Source: Monosporascus cannonballus
Taxonomy: Eukaryota > Ascomycota > Sordariomycetes > Xylariales
Length of the DNA stretch: 64,000 nt
NCBI GenBank assembly: GCA_004154925.1
Contig: QJNS01000191.1
Span: 1 to 64,000, forward strand
Direction: 5' to 3'
Positions 33,937-45,910 of the stretch are shown here, one piece after another (the first letter of the stretch is position 1; every line of letters begins with the position of its first letter). Both the position numbers and the translations under genes were made by a program. The notes below the pieces were generated by a model. It worked only from the letters and a program-made list of their open reading frames with translations. It ran no database searches and had not been told where the DNA came from.

Positions 33937-35230
33937 CCTCCTTTCTTCTGAGTTTCCAGTTCCATCACCACATTATCTTTGAGATAGTTTCGTTATTACA
34001 TACCTGTTTCCCATTTACGGACCATCTACAGTGCGCTCATAATAGGTAAACATACCACCTTGTGATTGTGTATTTGTCAGATCCTGAAGTGCCGAAAAAT
34101 GAGAGGCCCCACACTACGGCGGGACACTATCAGGTCTTAAATCACAGTATTGCGGATGTCCTTAATATTATTACAGCAGGACCCACGGGCACACCTTTCA
34201 TGTCTTCTAGTAAATTTCTCATGTTCCGAGCGTCCTGTATTCAGATGCTTCAATTGGCAGCATTTATCGAAGAGTTTATATGGAGATGGTGCAGTTGAGT
34301 CTCTCAATTAGTTATGATCCTGTGTATATGGGGTAGACCACGACTGCATTGTGATCCCCGACGCTACTTTGCTGCTACGTTTCCACTGCTAGTAAAATGG
34401 TATCTGGACTCTGGAACCACTGTAAACTTGATTTGATTAGATCCGAATCTACTCCAAAAACCAAATCATGTTAAGGGGTGGGCAAGTCCCATATAACTTA
34501 CCATATATATCTTACGTGTGTTCTTCAAACGAACAATAGGCTTCCTCTCGACGTAACTGGTAGCGCGGCCTTTAACTGTCTTGTAAAAGAGTACAAGACA
34601 GCTAATTATCGTAGTGAGCTTCTTGCATGAACTAGTAATCGCTCAGAGACAAACTGAAAGAGCGGTAGGCTTGGGCGGCTGCTTAAGGAACCTTGCAGTC
34701 TGAATATCAACTTCACATAGCAATCTGACATATCCTGCACGAACAAACAATAAGCCGATAACAGCAAGTGCTAATTGAACTTCTAACAGCCTGTAGTTGG
34801 AGACACGCAAATGATACCCTGCATTTAGAGAATGGTCACAGTGCGATGAAACCAAGATATGCATCCATCCTTGCAGGTATGCCTTCCACGCCAAGGCATT
34901 AGGATTCTCTTAATGCTGCGCTCTTCCTTCCGAAGCCATACCTGGTCCTGCATTACCCTATTCAGGGATATTATGATTATTGGCTAGGCACTGACCTTCG
35001 GTTCTTACCAGATCATGGAGCCTCTCTCTTAGATACTGCTCACTACGTCCGGTCGCATCTTTATCCCTGTCTATCCGAGACATCGGGCTCAATATGAATC
35101 ACTCGCAGTTCATCCTTGGTTGTTACCTTACTTTTTGTTACTTCGTATCCGAGAGGGCCTATCACACAATGCTGTAACCTCGGACCCCACATGATGCACG
35201 ACCCTAACAATGAACAAATTTGAAATCAAA
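33937..35230. other. GC-balanced DNA downstream of the monooxygenase; no supportable gene
   Basis: Composition stays gene-like for 1.3 kb and then drops sharply at about 35230. Short open frames (plus 34062-34298; minus 34894-34643, the latter with a hydrophobic stretch LEVQLALAVIGLLFVRAGY) have no recognisable domain, no clear start context and no consistent splicing. It may hold the terminator of the monooxygenase and remains of a further gene. Confidence 0.5.
34576..34601. repeat. Perfect 10-bp inverted repeat
   Basis: CTGTCTTGTA, 6-nt loop AAAGAG, TACAAGACAG. Beyond one mismatch the flanks pair for three more bases. It could form a hairpin or be a dimeric protein-binding site; no attached gene is evident. 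Confidence 0.8.
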
Positions 35231-36427
35231 ATCAAATAGCACCTAGTTATGAGGTATATAGCTCAGATAGGAGTATATAACAGAAGTAAAAGCGGGAAAA
35301 AGAGATAGAATAAAAGATTTCAAATAGTTGTTAATTATTAAAGAAATATAAAATTTAATGATATAGAAATATACTTTAAAAAAGTGTAAGACAATAAAAT
35401 AACAAATAAAGTCATTACTCACTATCACGAGATTAAATTCATTGCTTTAAAGCACTTTCTAAAACCATAATATCTGCAGAGAGCCGTAATTAAAAATAAT
35501 ATATTTATACCTTGTATTTTATTAGAATATTAAATTAACCGTCAATTTGTTATAAAGAAAAAGAGATTTTTAGGTTGTTTCTTTGATATTACTTGTCTAC
35601 CTTGATGCTGGTTTAAAATATTATAATATATGTAAATTTGAAACAAAATTTAAAAAATTTAAAATAATACAAACACGTTTTAAATGTATTGCAATGGTTA
35701 ACCTAATATAAAAGAAGTTCATAATTGAAATAGATTTATATTAAATTTTAGTGTAAGTGTCAAAACCTTGAAATGCACCCACTTTTAGCGAAGATATTGT
35801 TATATTAGATAATATAAACTGTTTTTATTTATATAAAAGAGGCCAATTTTTATGAAAGAATTTTCGTAACAATTCGTATTTGATTTTAAAAATAATTATT
35901 AGTAATAAATATTCCATGGCTAAGTTATTTAGGGAAGTTAAAAAGGTGAAAAGATAAGAACCTTATTATTGTTTAAAGTGCTTTTTTTAATAATGTGTCG
36001 AAGATGCGGAACAGCGGTTGTCTTATATAAGAAGTTTTTACATCTTATTAAGGCTCGTTAAAAGATAATAAAAGTTTCGCAGCGGAATAGATATATTAAA
36101 AAATGCAGAGGAAACTTTTAAAAAGATTAACTCGATTATTTTAGTAATGTTATTTTTTAAAACTGTAAAAAGAAAAAACCTTTAAAAAAGAATAAAGTAC
36201 ATTGCTTTATATATTAAGACTTTAATGGTATAATGAAATTTAAAAAAAGAACTTAATCCTTTAAACGCAAAATCTTTACATTAATACTTTTTAATTGTAT
36301 TACAATATTTTCGAACGTTGTTTTAGACTAAGAAAGCTTAATTAAAATATAATCAAAAGCTTCAATAAATATATCATTACAAAGTCATTTCTATGATAAA
36401 ATGAATATAAGCACCGTTTTAGATATT
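35231..36427. other. AT-rich spacer at the right border of the gene island
   Basis: AT-rich without the strong strand skew of the gypsy interiors. I see no LTR, pol motif or credible coding frame; it may be heavily decayed repeat DNA. Confidence 0.5.
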
Positions 36428-36815
36428 TTTTTAACGTGTAAGAGTTTAACCAATTATTAAAGCTAAGTCGTACGAGTTTATATTAGTAGAAGAATCGTAA
36501 GAATCTAAGCAATAAGATAACTTAAGTACGTTTTGTAATACGAAAGGTGTTTTAGATAAAGAAGTTATATTGTCAACTGGTGTTATTTGAATTATAGATA
36601 TAACGAACGCCTATATTTTACTTATATCTTAAAGTAATTAAACAGTTTAACTTTTTAGATTTTGAAACTTTTTAAATTTTCTATATTACTTAAAGGCTTT
36701 GAGGTATTAAAATCTTTAAAATATTTAAGCCTATTACGTAATTAATATTGGTATCAGGTTTAGCTTTTTTTGTCCCGATCGTTTTTAGGTCTGTGAAGTT
36801 TGTTGAATTATAACA
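36428..36815 (-). repeat. LTR of G5
   Basis: The core GTTTAACCAATTATTAAAGC followed by AAGTCGTACGAGTTTATATT is well preserved. It ends TTGAATTATAACA. The U3 is of the CTTAAG type but damaged. The left boundary is uncertain by about 10 bp. Confidence 0.8.
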
Positions 36816-38056
36816 TCATTTTCTTTTTTTTTTAAAGATTTTCGTTTTCAAACTATTTGCTTATAAGTTCCTTCTTTATTTGATATATGTGGTCTTATTG
36901 ACAAAATATATTTGTGTAAGCCTGTTAACGTTTCTGTTTGATGAAATAAATTGTTTATTTGAGTTTTATTACGTTTTTTTTGTTTGCGTTATAAAAAGGA
37001 AAATATAAAATGTAAGGTTTTTCAGGATTCATAAAAATGTGCGTAATGTATTCGTTTCGGCGGTTCTTATAATGTTTTCGGACCGTTCGAAGTTAAATAC
37101 CAGGAATTTCTTCATAAAAAGGATTGTTTAAAACGTAAAAAAAAAACAGGAGCGAAAAAACGTTACGTCTCGCTGTGAATAAACTGGATCATATTTACAA
37201 ATAATAGAAAGTTTTTCGTTATCGGAGCATGAAAATGTTTCGTTATAATATTAAAAGCGCCGAGGCGATAAAGAAAGGTAAACGTCTTAAATAGGAACTG
37301 AAATAATGAATAGATAAGATGGCTGCGTTAATATCGATTGCAGCTCCTTTTGACTGAGCCGGCTTTAAGATTATTAATTAGTTTACTCTTAATTAGGGGT
37401 TTTTTAACTTTGCCGACTTTGGCGCTAATAGTAAAAGTTTCTTAATAAACGCTAAGCGCTAATCATCTTGCGAGTTCCTAGTTATTTTCGAAATTTGGAT
37501 AATTTTTTCATGTCATTAGATACTTCGTAAATCCACATTTTTATCCATATTAAAGATTTCCTTTATTCAGTACAGAATTTCTTTTTCCATTTTGATGCTT
37601 TTTTATCTCGTATAATCTTTAATAGTATTTGTAATTAACTTAAATAATAAAATATGAAAAATAGATCAAAGTTTAACATTTAGTAAAAGTTCTAATTAGT
37701 AATTAGCTTTTAAAACCCTTTTCATAATTTTATACGCATCGATATATTTGACATAAAGTTTATTATCATTTTTTTTGATTACATATTTTTTATAACAAGA
37801 GAGATAATTTGTTTTTAAATACTTTTTTCTAATTGTTTAAGTTTGAATATTAGTTTATATAATTAAGTACAAATTTTATTTTTCTTTTTATTTTTTTGAG
37901 ACAGTTACTTTAGTTATTTTAACGTAAATATTATTGTAATATTAACAGTCTCATCGTATACGTATTTATAGATATTAGATATAAAACCAAATTTTACCTT
38001 TATTGGAATTGATTTGATGTTTTTATAACTATGATATTATAAGCTAATTATGTAAT

Positions 38057-38443
38057 TATAATGATTTAATAGGCTTAGCGAGACTAAAAATGGTCGGGAT
38101 AAGAAAAGCTAAACACGATACGAGTATTGATTGTATAAAGAGTTTGAGTCTTTTAGAAGTTTTAGTATTTTAAGTCTTTTAAACACTACAAAAGAATTAT
38201 AGAACATAAAAAGCTTAAAACCTTAAGCCGTTGAAATATTTAAGGCTATAATTAACACATATACCTTTCTTAAATGCCTGATTTATATAATATTAGTTGA
38301 TAATATAACTTTGTTATTAAAAATATTTTGGATATGACGAAATAAAATTGAATTAATTTATAGCCTAAATCTTTACTATATTTTTATTAATATCAATCCG
38401 AACAATTAAAGTATAAAAATCAGTTAAATTTATAGTCGTTATA
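38057..38443 (+). repeat. 5' LTR of G6
   Basis: It starts TATAATGATTTAATAGGC and ends GTCGTTATA. It contains CTTTTAGAAGTTTTAG and AAGCTTAAAACCTTAAGCC, the damaged CTTAAG-type U3. It is heavily damaged relative to the solo LTR 390 bp to its right. Confidence 0.8.
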
Positions 38444-38828
38444 TATTGCAAAACTCGATTTAGTAATATTACTAAATTTTGTAATATATCTTTATAAATT
38501 AAAATATTAATTACTAATTAAATTTTATTGTTATTCACATTTACGTTAAAATTAAGAAGTTCGAAAAATAAATGCTATATTTATAAATTAGAGACCAGCT
38601 TTTTTGAAATATTTTAGTAAGTTAAGGCCAATTATACGAAACCTTGACCTTATAATAAAAATTAATTTAATTTCTTATCAAATAAATATATTTTTATTTT
38701 TAGAAATTTGACAAATCAATGAATAAAAATTTCGCTAAACTAGTTTTTTAATGCAAAATGTGTTCGATACATTTAAGCCAATAATAATGGATTATTTAGA
38801 AAATATTAAAGTTAATAAAAAACAGATA
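38444..38828 (+). pseudogene. 5' internal part of G6 (gag N-terminus)
   Basis: AT-rich DNA ending in an open reading MQNVFDTFKPIIMDYLENIK from 38751. The frame continues into the solo LTR only because that LTR happens to be open. Without the LTR insertion the internal sequence continues at 39211. Position suggests the gag start; no domain is recognisable. Confidence 0.45.
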
Positions 38829-39205
38829 TGTTATGACCCAACGACCTTGGCGTATCCAGAGACAGTCAAGACTGGTGGAGCACCAGGAAGAGGGTCACGT
38901 GACAGGATTATTGGGATCTCGCAAGATCCACGAAAGTCAGAATTATTGAGATTTTGCCAAATCTACGAAAAACAACAAAAAACAAGTCGCCGTAGTTAAT
39001 TATAATACGTTTGTTACTTCCATAATTTGGATAACTTCAGCTTGCAACATTCATCAATACCCAAAATATCGTTACCCAAGACTCCCTTGATAATACGAGA
39101 TGTAATACGTTATAGTATTTATTGTTCAGACTCCCACGATACTCCTACCAACTTAAAGCCGTAGGACTTAGATTTAATAGTTGGTTAAACCGCCTAGTTG
39201 TCACA
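38829..39205 (+). repeat. Solo LTR with perfect 5-bp target duplication (AGATA)
   Basis: TGTTATGACCCAACGACC to CCTAGTTGTCACA, flanked on both sides by AGATA (38824-38828 and 39206-39210). It is far less AT-rich than the element it sits in. It was therefore inserted after most of the damage, or escaped it because it is short. Its U3 has GGGATCTCGCAAGATCC repeats. Confidence 0.92.
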
Positions 39206-39210
39206 AGATA

Positions 39211-42200
39211 TTGAAAGCTTTCTTTCCAATTACGTAAATATCGAAAAAAATAAAACGTTGAAAATCTAAATAATAAAAAAATAATAATACAAAAGTTTTA
39301 CGATTATAATAAGAAAGATGTTTCGAAATATATTACTGTAATTTGACATTTAATAATTAAACTAGAGTAAATTAAAAACAAACACGATAATTAAATAGAT
39401 ATATTTTATAAAAGAGTAAAAAGTTACTTTAAAAATAAAATTGTCAAATTATTAAAATTTACAACTTTGGGTAGGTATATTAAGAAAATGAACGAGATTA
39501 ATAATAGATGGCACGAAAACAGTATGATAAAGAAAAGAATTATTTTAATATATAAGAGCCAATCGATTAACTATAATCAAAAACGAAATATATTTTGTAT
39601 ATTTTACAGCATAATGCTAGGATTTATAAAACTTGAAAGGATTTAACGAAGAAACAAACGCCAAATTAAATGTTATAATTCTAACAAAATAAGACATTAT
39701 TGAAATATTTACTAGAAACTTCGACGACAGGATAATTCAACATTTATTAAGATAAAACGATTATTTGACCTAAAAGACTATTTTTGCGACGAAATTAGAC
39801 AAAACACTTAATGTAATTCAGGCACAGTAATTATAAAGATTAGTATAATAAATAATTTAGCACAAACTTCGAAAGCCCAAAAGACTGGGTTACAAAATAT
39901 CTGGAAAATAACAAAATGTTTTAAAAAATTAAAAAAGTGTTAGAAATATATAAACGTTATTTATTCTGGAATCTCGGATTAATAGAGTAGAATATATACT
40001 GTATATTAAAAGTATCGAAATTATTTTCTACTTAATAAATAAGCCAATTTATTTATTAACACATTATATATATGAATAAAAAGATTCAATTTGTTAGTTA
40101 CATTGGAAAAAGTAAAGTAAACAAGTAGTAATATCGATAATATCGAATTATTACTTGACAAAAAGATATTAATAAAATAGTGGCTTTATAAAGGTAACAA
40201 GGACATTAAGGGGTTTCTTAATATAATTAATAAAATTATTTTTTATAACGAAAATAATTTACTTTATGGGAAAAAAACATTAGTAGAAGTTTATTACAAA
40301 TTTATACTTTTAATTATTATTTATTATAAATTTTAAAAAAGACCAGATTATTAATGTAAATATTGATATTTCAACAAAAAATAGATTGAAAAATAATAGT
40401 ACCGTAATTTAATAAAACGATATATAAAAATAAATAACTTAGTTATTTAAGAAAAGAATTATACGACAACGAAAAATAATTATAACAATTGAAAAATAAA
40501 ATATCGTGTTGAAAACAAAATATATAATAAGTTATCGAGTTATATACAAAAATATTAAACAACTTAGTAAAGTTGAAAAAGAATTAGAAAAGAAAAACAT
40601 TATTTATAAAACAGCCGCAAAGTAACGAAAACTAAAAGAAAACGAAATTTTAAAACATTTTTTGAACGCGACAATACAAGCCGTTCATAACTTTGTAACT
40701 TTGGATATACAAAGTGAAATATATAAATAAATCGTAAGAATGAATCGCAAAATTCTAAAAAGAAACTATGATATATTAAAAATTAACATTAGGCATAGAT
40801 TATAATAAAAATGCAAATTAAAACCGTATATAATCATGAAGGTTAAAGGCCAAAAATTAATTTACGACATAAAGAATTAAACACAAAATTAATTGTTTTA
40901 AAAGGGTGTTTAAAACTAGTACAGAATAAGAAATTTCTAACTTGTTAAATGTAAGAATAAATATATAATTCCTAAAAGATTAAATGTGTATTAATATAGG
41001 GTTTTAATTAATAAAGGAACTATAGAAGAAAACCTTTTTATAGCTTATTAAGAAACCAAGGTTTTTTTAAAAAAGCGGATTTCAATACTTTATCAAAAAT
41101 AATAACAAATATAGGTATAAAAATATACTAAATATATAATTACATAACACATAACATATAAAAAGGTAAGTAGTAAAATAATATAACTTAACATTATTTT
41201 TATTATTTAAATAAAATGAAAGAAATTAAATAATAATTTATAACATAATTTGAAAAAACAAAAACTTAAATTAATGAATTCTTATAATAATAAAACTATA
41301 TATAGTATTTCGAGAAGAAAATCGATACGAAATCTGTTAGAGATAAAATTGTAAAGAGGATGAAGACGTAGAATTAAGAAAGAATATGGAATATTGACGA
41401 GCTAACTAGCTATATATGGACCAGCTCAGGCTTGCAAAGATATTTGCTGCCAAAGCTAAAGCCTTTAACAGCTTCTAAGACCGTATAATCCCTAACAAAA
41501 TTATTGAAATATAATGAATAGAATTACGATATGACTTTTAAAAATAGATTATTTACGCAATTTTATCTTATTTATAATTTTACCGCAAACGAATTAAATG
41601 TTTTTTAAAACATATTTCAAAAATCGGTTGTAAAAGAATACATTCAACTTTCGAAGTGATTTGCGGAATACTGTATATTTTTATATTTAAAAAGCGATAA
41701 ATAATAACTCCTAGTCGATTACTAGGAATTCAATAATGTTGTTATGAGAAATTGAAGGCCGTTATTATTAATTATTAAAATACAGAAACAATGTTATAAA
41801 ACTTAATAGGTTCTACTATGTAACTCCAAAAACAAATAAAATTTTATTGAGATTTATAATGAATATGTATAAAAGTTATTTTTTAAACCGAAATACGAAT
41901 GATTTATATATTTCGCTATGTTAATTGGATTTATAAACGCATTAATAAATATGAATCGGCTATTAAATTGTGTATTTCCGAAATATAATAACTATTTTGT
42001 TGTCTATTATTTCGATAACAATTTTCGTTATAAGGAAGCGGAGAAAATATAAATACAATATAATTATAAAATATTCTAAGTTGTGTAAATAATGAAACTA
42101 TTACTTTCAGTAAGAAACAATTGTTTTTATTAATAAATAATAAGATATATAAGATATATTGTTATTTTAAGATATATTAAAATCTATTTTGAAAAATTCA

Positions 42201-44210
42201 GAATAGGTATAAAATAGCAAATATTAATTATCGAGAAATGAATATAAATATTTTTAAACTTCATCACTTATTATAAAAAGTTTATTCGAAGCTTTAATAG
42301 AATTGTTGTATATTTACTTAACTTTACTTAGAAAGTTTTAAATAAATGTTGTAAATAATACAAATGTTTAAAAAAGAACAAAACGATACTTTATAAATTA
42401 ACATTAATTACATATTGTTCAATACATTTTATTAATATAGAAAACGATTTTTAGAATTCAACATGAATTACGGTAACAGGGTAAAGAAATATTTAAAGTA
42501 AATTATATTTTATTATATTTTCTTTTACACAAATTAATAAAACCCTAAGTTAATTATTTTACTTTAGATGAACAGTTTATAACTATTATTATAGCTTTTT
42601 TATAGTTTGGATATTTTTTTAAAAAAAAATCCTTTTTTAAGATAAGATTTATACGGATTATTTAGATTTTACCCGTCTTAATACAATTCAAAAAGTTATG
42701 CAATGATAATTTTAATAAAAAAAAATAGTAAGTTTCGATTGCGATATTATTTGTAAAAACTGTTAAAAAGGGTAAAGACGTTGTTTCAAGTAAGCGACCG
42801 AACCCTAAAAATAATTAAAATTAATTCAATACTTTTTGGGATTACTTTAAAATATTCTTATATTTATAACAAACTGCGATAATACGGGTTATACTATATA
42901 TTAAATATTAGATATTTAACAAAATGTAATGATAATTTATTAAAAATTAAGAAATTAAATAAGATATAAATTTAAACAAAATATTAAATGACCTTAGTAC
43001 GATACGTATATTAAAATCAGTTGAATCGATGTTTAAGAATGTTTAAAATTTTAAAATCAGTAATATAATGTTTAAAAGTGCAGTAATACTGTACATTCTC
43101 TCATAAGGTTAACAAATAATATTCTACGAAAGGTTATAATTGTTATTAATATCTAAAAAACTATAGACTTTCAGTGTAATAGATTTTATCATGATTTTTA
43201 GTTGTTCGAAAATGTAGCGATAAGAATATATTACGACAGTATTTTCGTAGTGGTTGATACATTAACAAAGCATTTTTATTTTTGACTGAATTAAAACGAT
43301 ATTAGAATTAAGAAAATAGTATATATCGCTTTAAAAGAACGCTTTCATTATGTACAGCTTAATGAATAGAAGGGCTTATAATAAACGAATTAGATTTAAT
43401 TTAAAGATTTAATAAAGTGTTATAATATAAATTAGTTGAAATTATAAATTATATAGCGTGTTCAATTAGTAGATAAATAGACAAATATATTATTTAAATC
43501 AATAAATGGAAATTATATATAATATTGTATTAATTACTAATAAAGCTACCATGTCAAGTGATTATGTCTGACATAATTAATTTATAATATTACCTATTAC
43601 GAAAATATTAAAATAATCTTAATAAATGAAAATTTTAATTTTAGGGCTAAGATTTATGACACTGCGCAGAATACATCTCTTAATATTAAAATAATACTTA
43701 TATTAAAACTATTGTAGTAATTTTATTAAAACATCAAAATAAACTAAAATTTCATGCGTAATTGAATCACTAAATATTATAACAAGAAAAGATTTAAAAA
43801 AATAATTTTCGACAAACAGAAAATTATGTGTTTTGCTTTATAAAATATTTAAATGAAATGTTTTAACAAAACATTTAGTGTTAAATATATCGGTTTATAT
43901 AAAATTATTAAACACATTTTAGAAAATAATTATCGACTAGAACTTTTACTAAAAAGATAAATTCTATCATATATTCTATATTTTGTTATTTAAGTCAACA
44001 ATATCGATGATTAAAGTTTAAATAAGACGAAATAATGTAAAAGCGAAAAAAGAAAGCGTATATAAAATAAGCAAAATTCTTAAACCATAAAAACGGATTT
44101 ATTTAGCCTCTAAATTAAGTAAAGAATTATCCAAATTTTAAAAGTATTTAGGAACTCGCGAAAATGTTATAAATACCAAACGCCTATTAAAACACTTTTA
44201 TTAAGCGCTG
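39211..44210 (+). pseudogene. gag-pol remnant of G6
   Basis: Plus-strand frames with many stops. RT active site VVYYFDN at 42008-42019 (YLDD in intact elements). The RNase H region includes FITIIIAFL near 42580. Integrase core YYDSIFVVVDTLTK at about 43230 keeps the Asp that is Asn in G3. The chromodomain-type tail lies near 44130-44210. The gag half (39211-41500) shows no preserved motif. Confidence 0.75.
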
Positions 44211-44509
44211 GAGGTGTTTTACAAAGGGTTCAAGCTAATGATACTTAATTAATAATATTAAGTTGGCCTAATTGGAAAAAGCTATATCTGATATTGACGC
44301 AATTATTTTAGCTATTTAATCATTTTTGTTCTCGTTTAAAACGTTTGAATCTCTTTATTACCTTGACGCCCGTATTATTATAACAAAATATTTCTATATT
44401 CTGACGACGAAATATTTGCCGTTATTTATCAAAAGGATTTAGGTCATTAATAATAATACGCAATAATTATCCAATTTTTTAACGCTTTAAATAATTCTTT
44501 TTATTAAGA

Positions 44510-44660
44510 AATTTGTTGTATTTAGCTTCGAATAGTCTAAAGACGCCTCAAGGATTACTATGGCAAATATATTGCGCATATTTTTCGAAATTTCAAAAAG
44601 CTCTATATTTTATATTTTGCTTTTGAAAACGTCACTAAAAACCCATAATATAATCTCCAC
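44510..44660 (-). pseudogene. Antisense Cys-rich ORF remnant in G6
   Basis: The minus-strand frame reads GDYIMGF, two stops, RFQKQNIKYRAF, stop, NFEKYAQYICHSNP, stop. It aligns residue by residue with 10599-10901 (IIPFCLQYRKEKVDCKGF, then DFERYARYIRYSSPY), with Cys positions now Tyr, Phe or stop. Same position relative to the chromodomain and 3' LTR. Confidence 0.6.
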
Positions 44661-44809
44661 GAATAATTCGTTTTTATAAAAGAAATATGTTAATACCTGT
44701 ATGCGAACGAAAATTTTTATGAAGACAAAATAAAGAAATACTGAAAAAGAAATTTGTAAAAAAAAGATTTTTTGAACGAAACTTTGTATAAGAAAATCCT
44801 ATTGTAATT

Positions 44810-45187
44810 TAATAATTTTAACGGGTCTAAGAACTATCGACATAAAAAGAAGATTCAACCTAATGCAGATATTAACTGCGTAATAAACTTAAACTTTTAA
44901 AATACTTCGATATTTTCAGCCATTTAAATAAATCGAAATATTAAGAAATTTGAAAATATTAACAGGTTAAACAATATAACTATTTTAAGCTATAAGTGAG
45001 ATATATATGTTTCTTAAATCTATAATATAGATAATATTAATTTGAACTATACTCTCGTTATCCAAACAAGCGTTAATGTTGCGAAATATAATTAAATTAT
45101 TCTATTACCTAAATATCTAATATAAATTTATTATCATAAACTGGTAAAACTACGGCGTAATAATTAGTTCAACCTGTTCTTATTGTT
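44810..45187 (+). repeat. 3' LTR of G6
   Basis: TATTGTAATTTAATAATTTT to GTTCTTATTGTT, heavily damaged. It is colinear with 10982-11371. The exact end is uncertain by a few bases. Confidence 0.7.
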
Positions 45188-45636
45188 GTAATGAGTATTT
45201 TATTAACGTAATTATTATATCCCTAGTTAATAAAATATCGCAAATGCGTTTTTAACATCTTGTTGAATTATTTATTTTGTGAATTTATGTAAAGTTTAAA
45301 TACGTTCAATAATTAATAATTTAAATCGATTTATATTATAAAACCTTTTTAAAATTTTAAGAAATACGTAATTTCTTTAACGAAAAAGATTTTTATATAA
45401 GATTTCGTTTCCATTATATAATTCATATTAAAAATATATGTATTATTTATTTTGTACGTCTATCTTTTGACTTAGCAATAATTATAAAAATGTTTTGCAA
45501 ATATGTCGGCAATTACGGAATTTTTATTATAATATATTTTTGTCGCTCAACTTTGAGATAAAGACAACTTGATAGTAAAATCTATAATAATAGAATTTTA
45601 TAAATTTTTAAATCCTGGTAATAGTTATATTTATTG

Positions 45637-45910
45637 AAGTGGGGCAGGGTGTTATGCCTATGATCAGGCTCGGCTGATCAGAAAGCCCGGGTCTCGCATG
45701 TATATTAAGGAGTTCTTTTTCGCTATGGGTTGAACCCATAGGCATCATCTACGACTATCACTACTTAGCATATTTCCTGCCACTTCAGTTATCGAGGTTC
45801 AACACCATCAATATAATCGGATTAAGTTCTTTATCTCGATAATCCCTTTCTGTGTTGTGACATAGCTTGCTAATCCGCACTGATCAAGACCAAGTCCTCT
45901 TACCCTAATT
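45637..45910. mobile_element. GC-richer insertion with nested inverted repeats, unclassified
   Basis: Balanced composition inside AT-rich remnants. TGAAGTGGGGCAGG at 45635-45648 pairs with CCTGCCACTTCA at about 45777-45788. Inside are ATGCCTATG/CATAGGCAT, TGATCAG/CTGATCA and CTATGGGTT-g-AACCCATAG, so up to 150 bp can fold as a branched structure. 45789-45910 is also GC-richer and may be part of the same insertion. No clear target duplication; a small non-autonomous element is the best guess. Confidence 0.4.

Larger units (their letters stand above)
38057..45187 (+). mobile_element. Ty3/gypsy chromovirus G6, near full length, plus strand
   Basis: The 5' LTR is 38057-38443 and the 3' LTR 44810-45187, both CTTAAG subtype. 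The interior is A-rich. A solo LTR (38829-39205) is inserted near the 5' end; without it the element is 6.75 kb, close to its relatives. The RT active site YFDN is at 42008-42019. The RNase H region is 42570-42780, the integrase fragment (YYDSIFVVVDTLTK) 43215-43270, the chromodomain tail near 44130-44210, and the antisense Cys-rich ORF 44510-44660. Confidence 0.8.
36428..45636 (-). mobile_element. Ty3/gypsy remnant G5 (outer, minus strand), split by G6
   Basis: The left LTR (36428-36815) is followed by T-rich internal DNA up to 38056, with a chromodomain region near 37440-37560 on the minus strand. The same internal sequence resumes at about 45188-45636, colinear with G4 positions around 18508-18660 (ATTTAAATCGATTT marker). 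G6 (38057-45187) therefore interrupts G5. GTAAT at 38052-38056 and 45188-45192 is a likely target duplication. The rest of G5 beyond 45636 is lost or displaced. Confidence 0.65.

Noticed and set aside
38751..38999. A real 82-codon gene at 38751-38999
   Set aside because: The frame joins element internal sequence to a solo LTR inserted with AGATA duplications, so it is a chimera made by the insertion.
39206..39230. Primer-binding site directly after the LTR at 38829-39205
   Set aside because: That LTR is solo, with AGATA on both sides. The following bases belong to the host element, so a PBS is not expected there.
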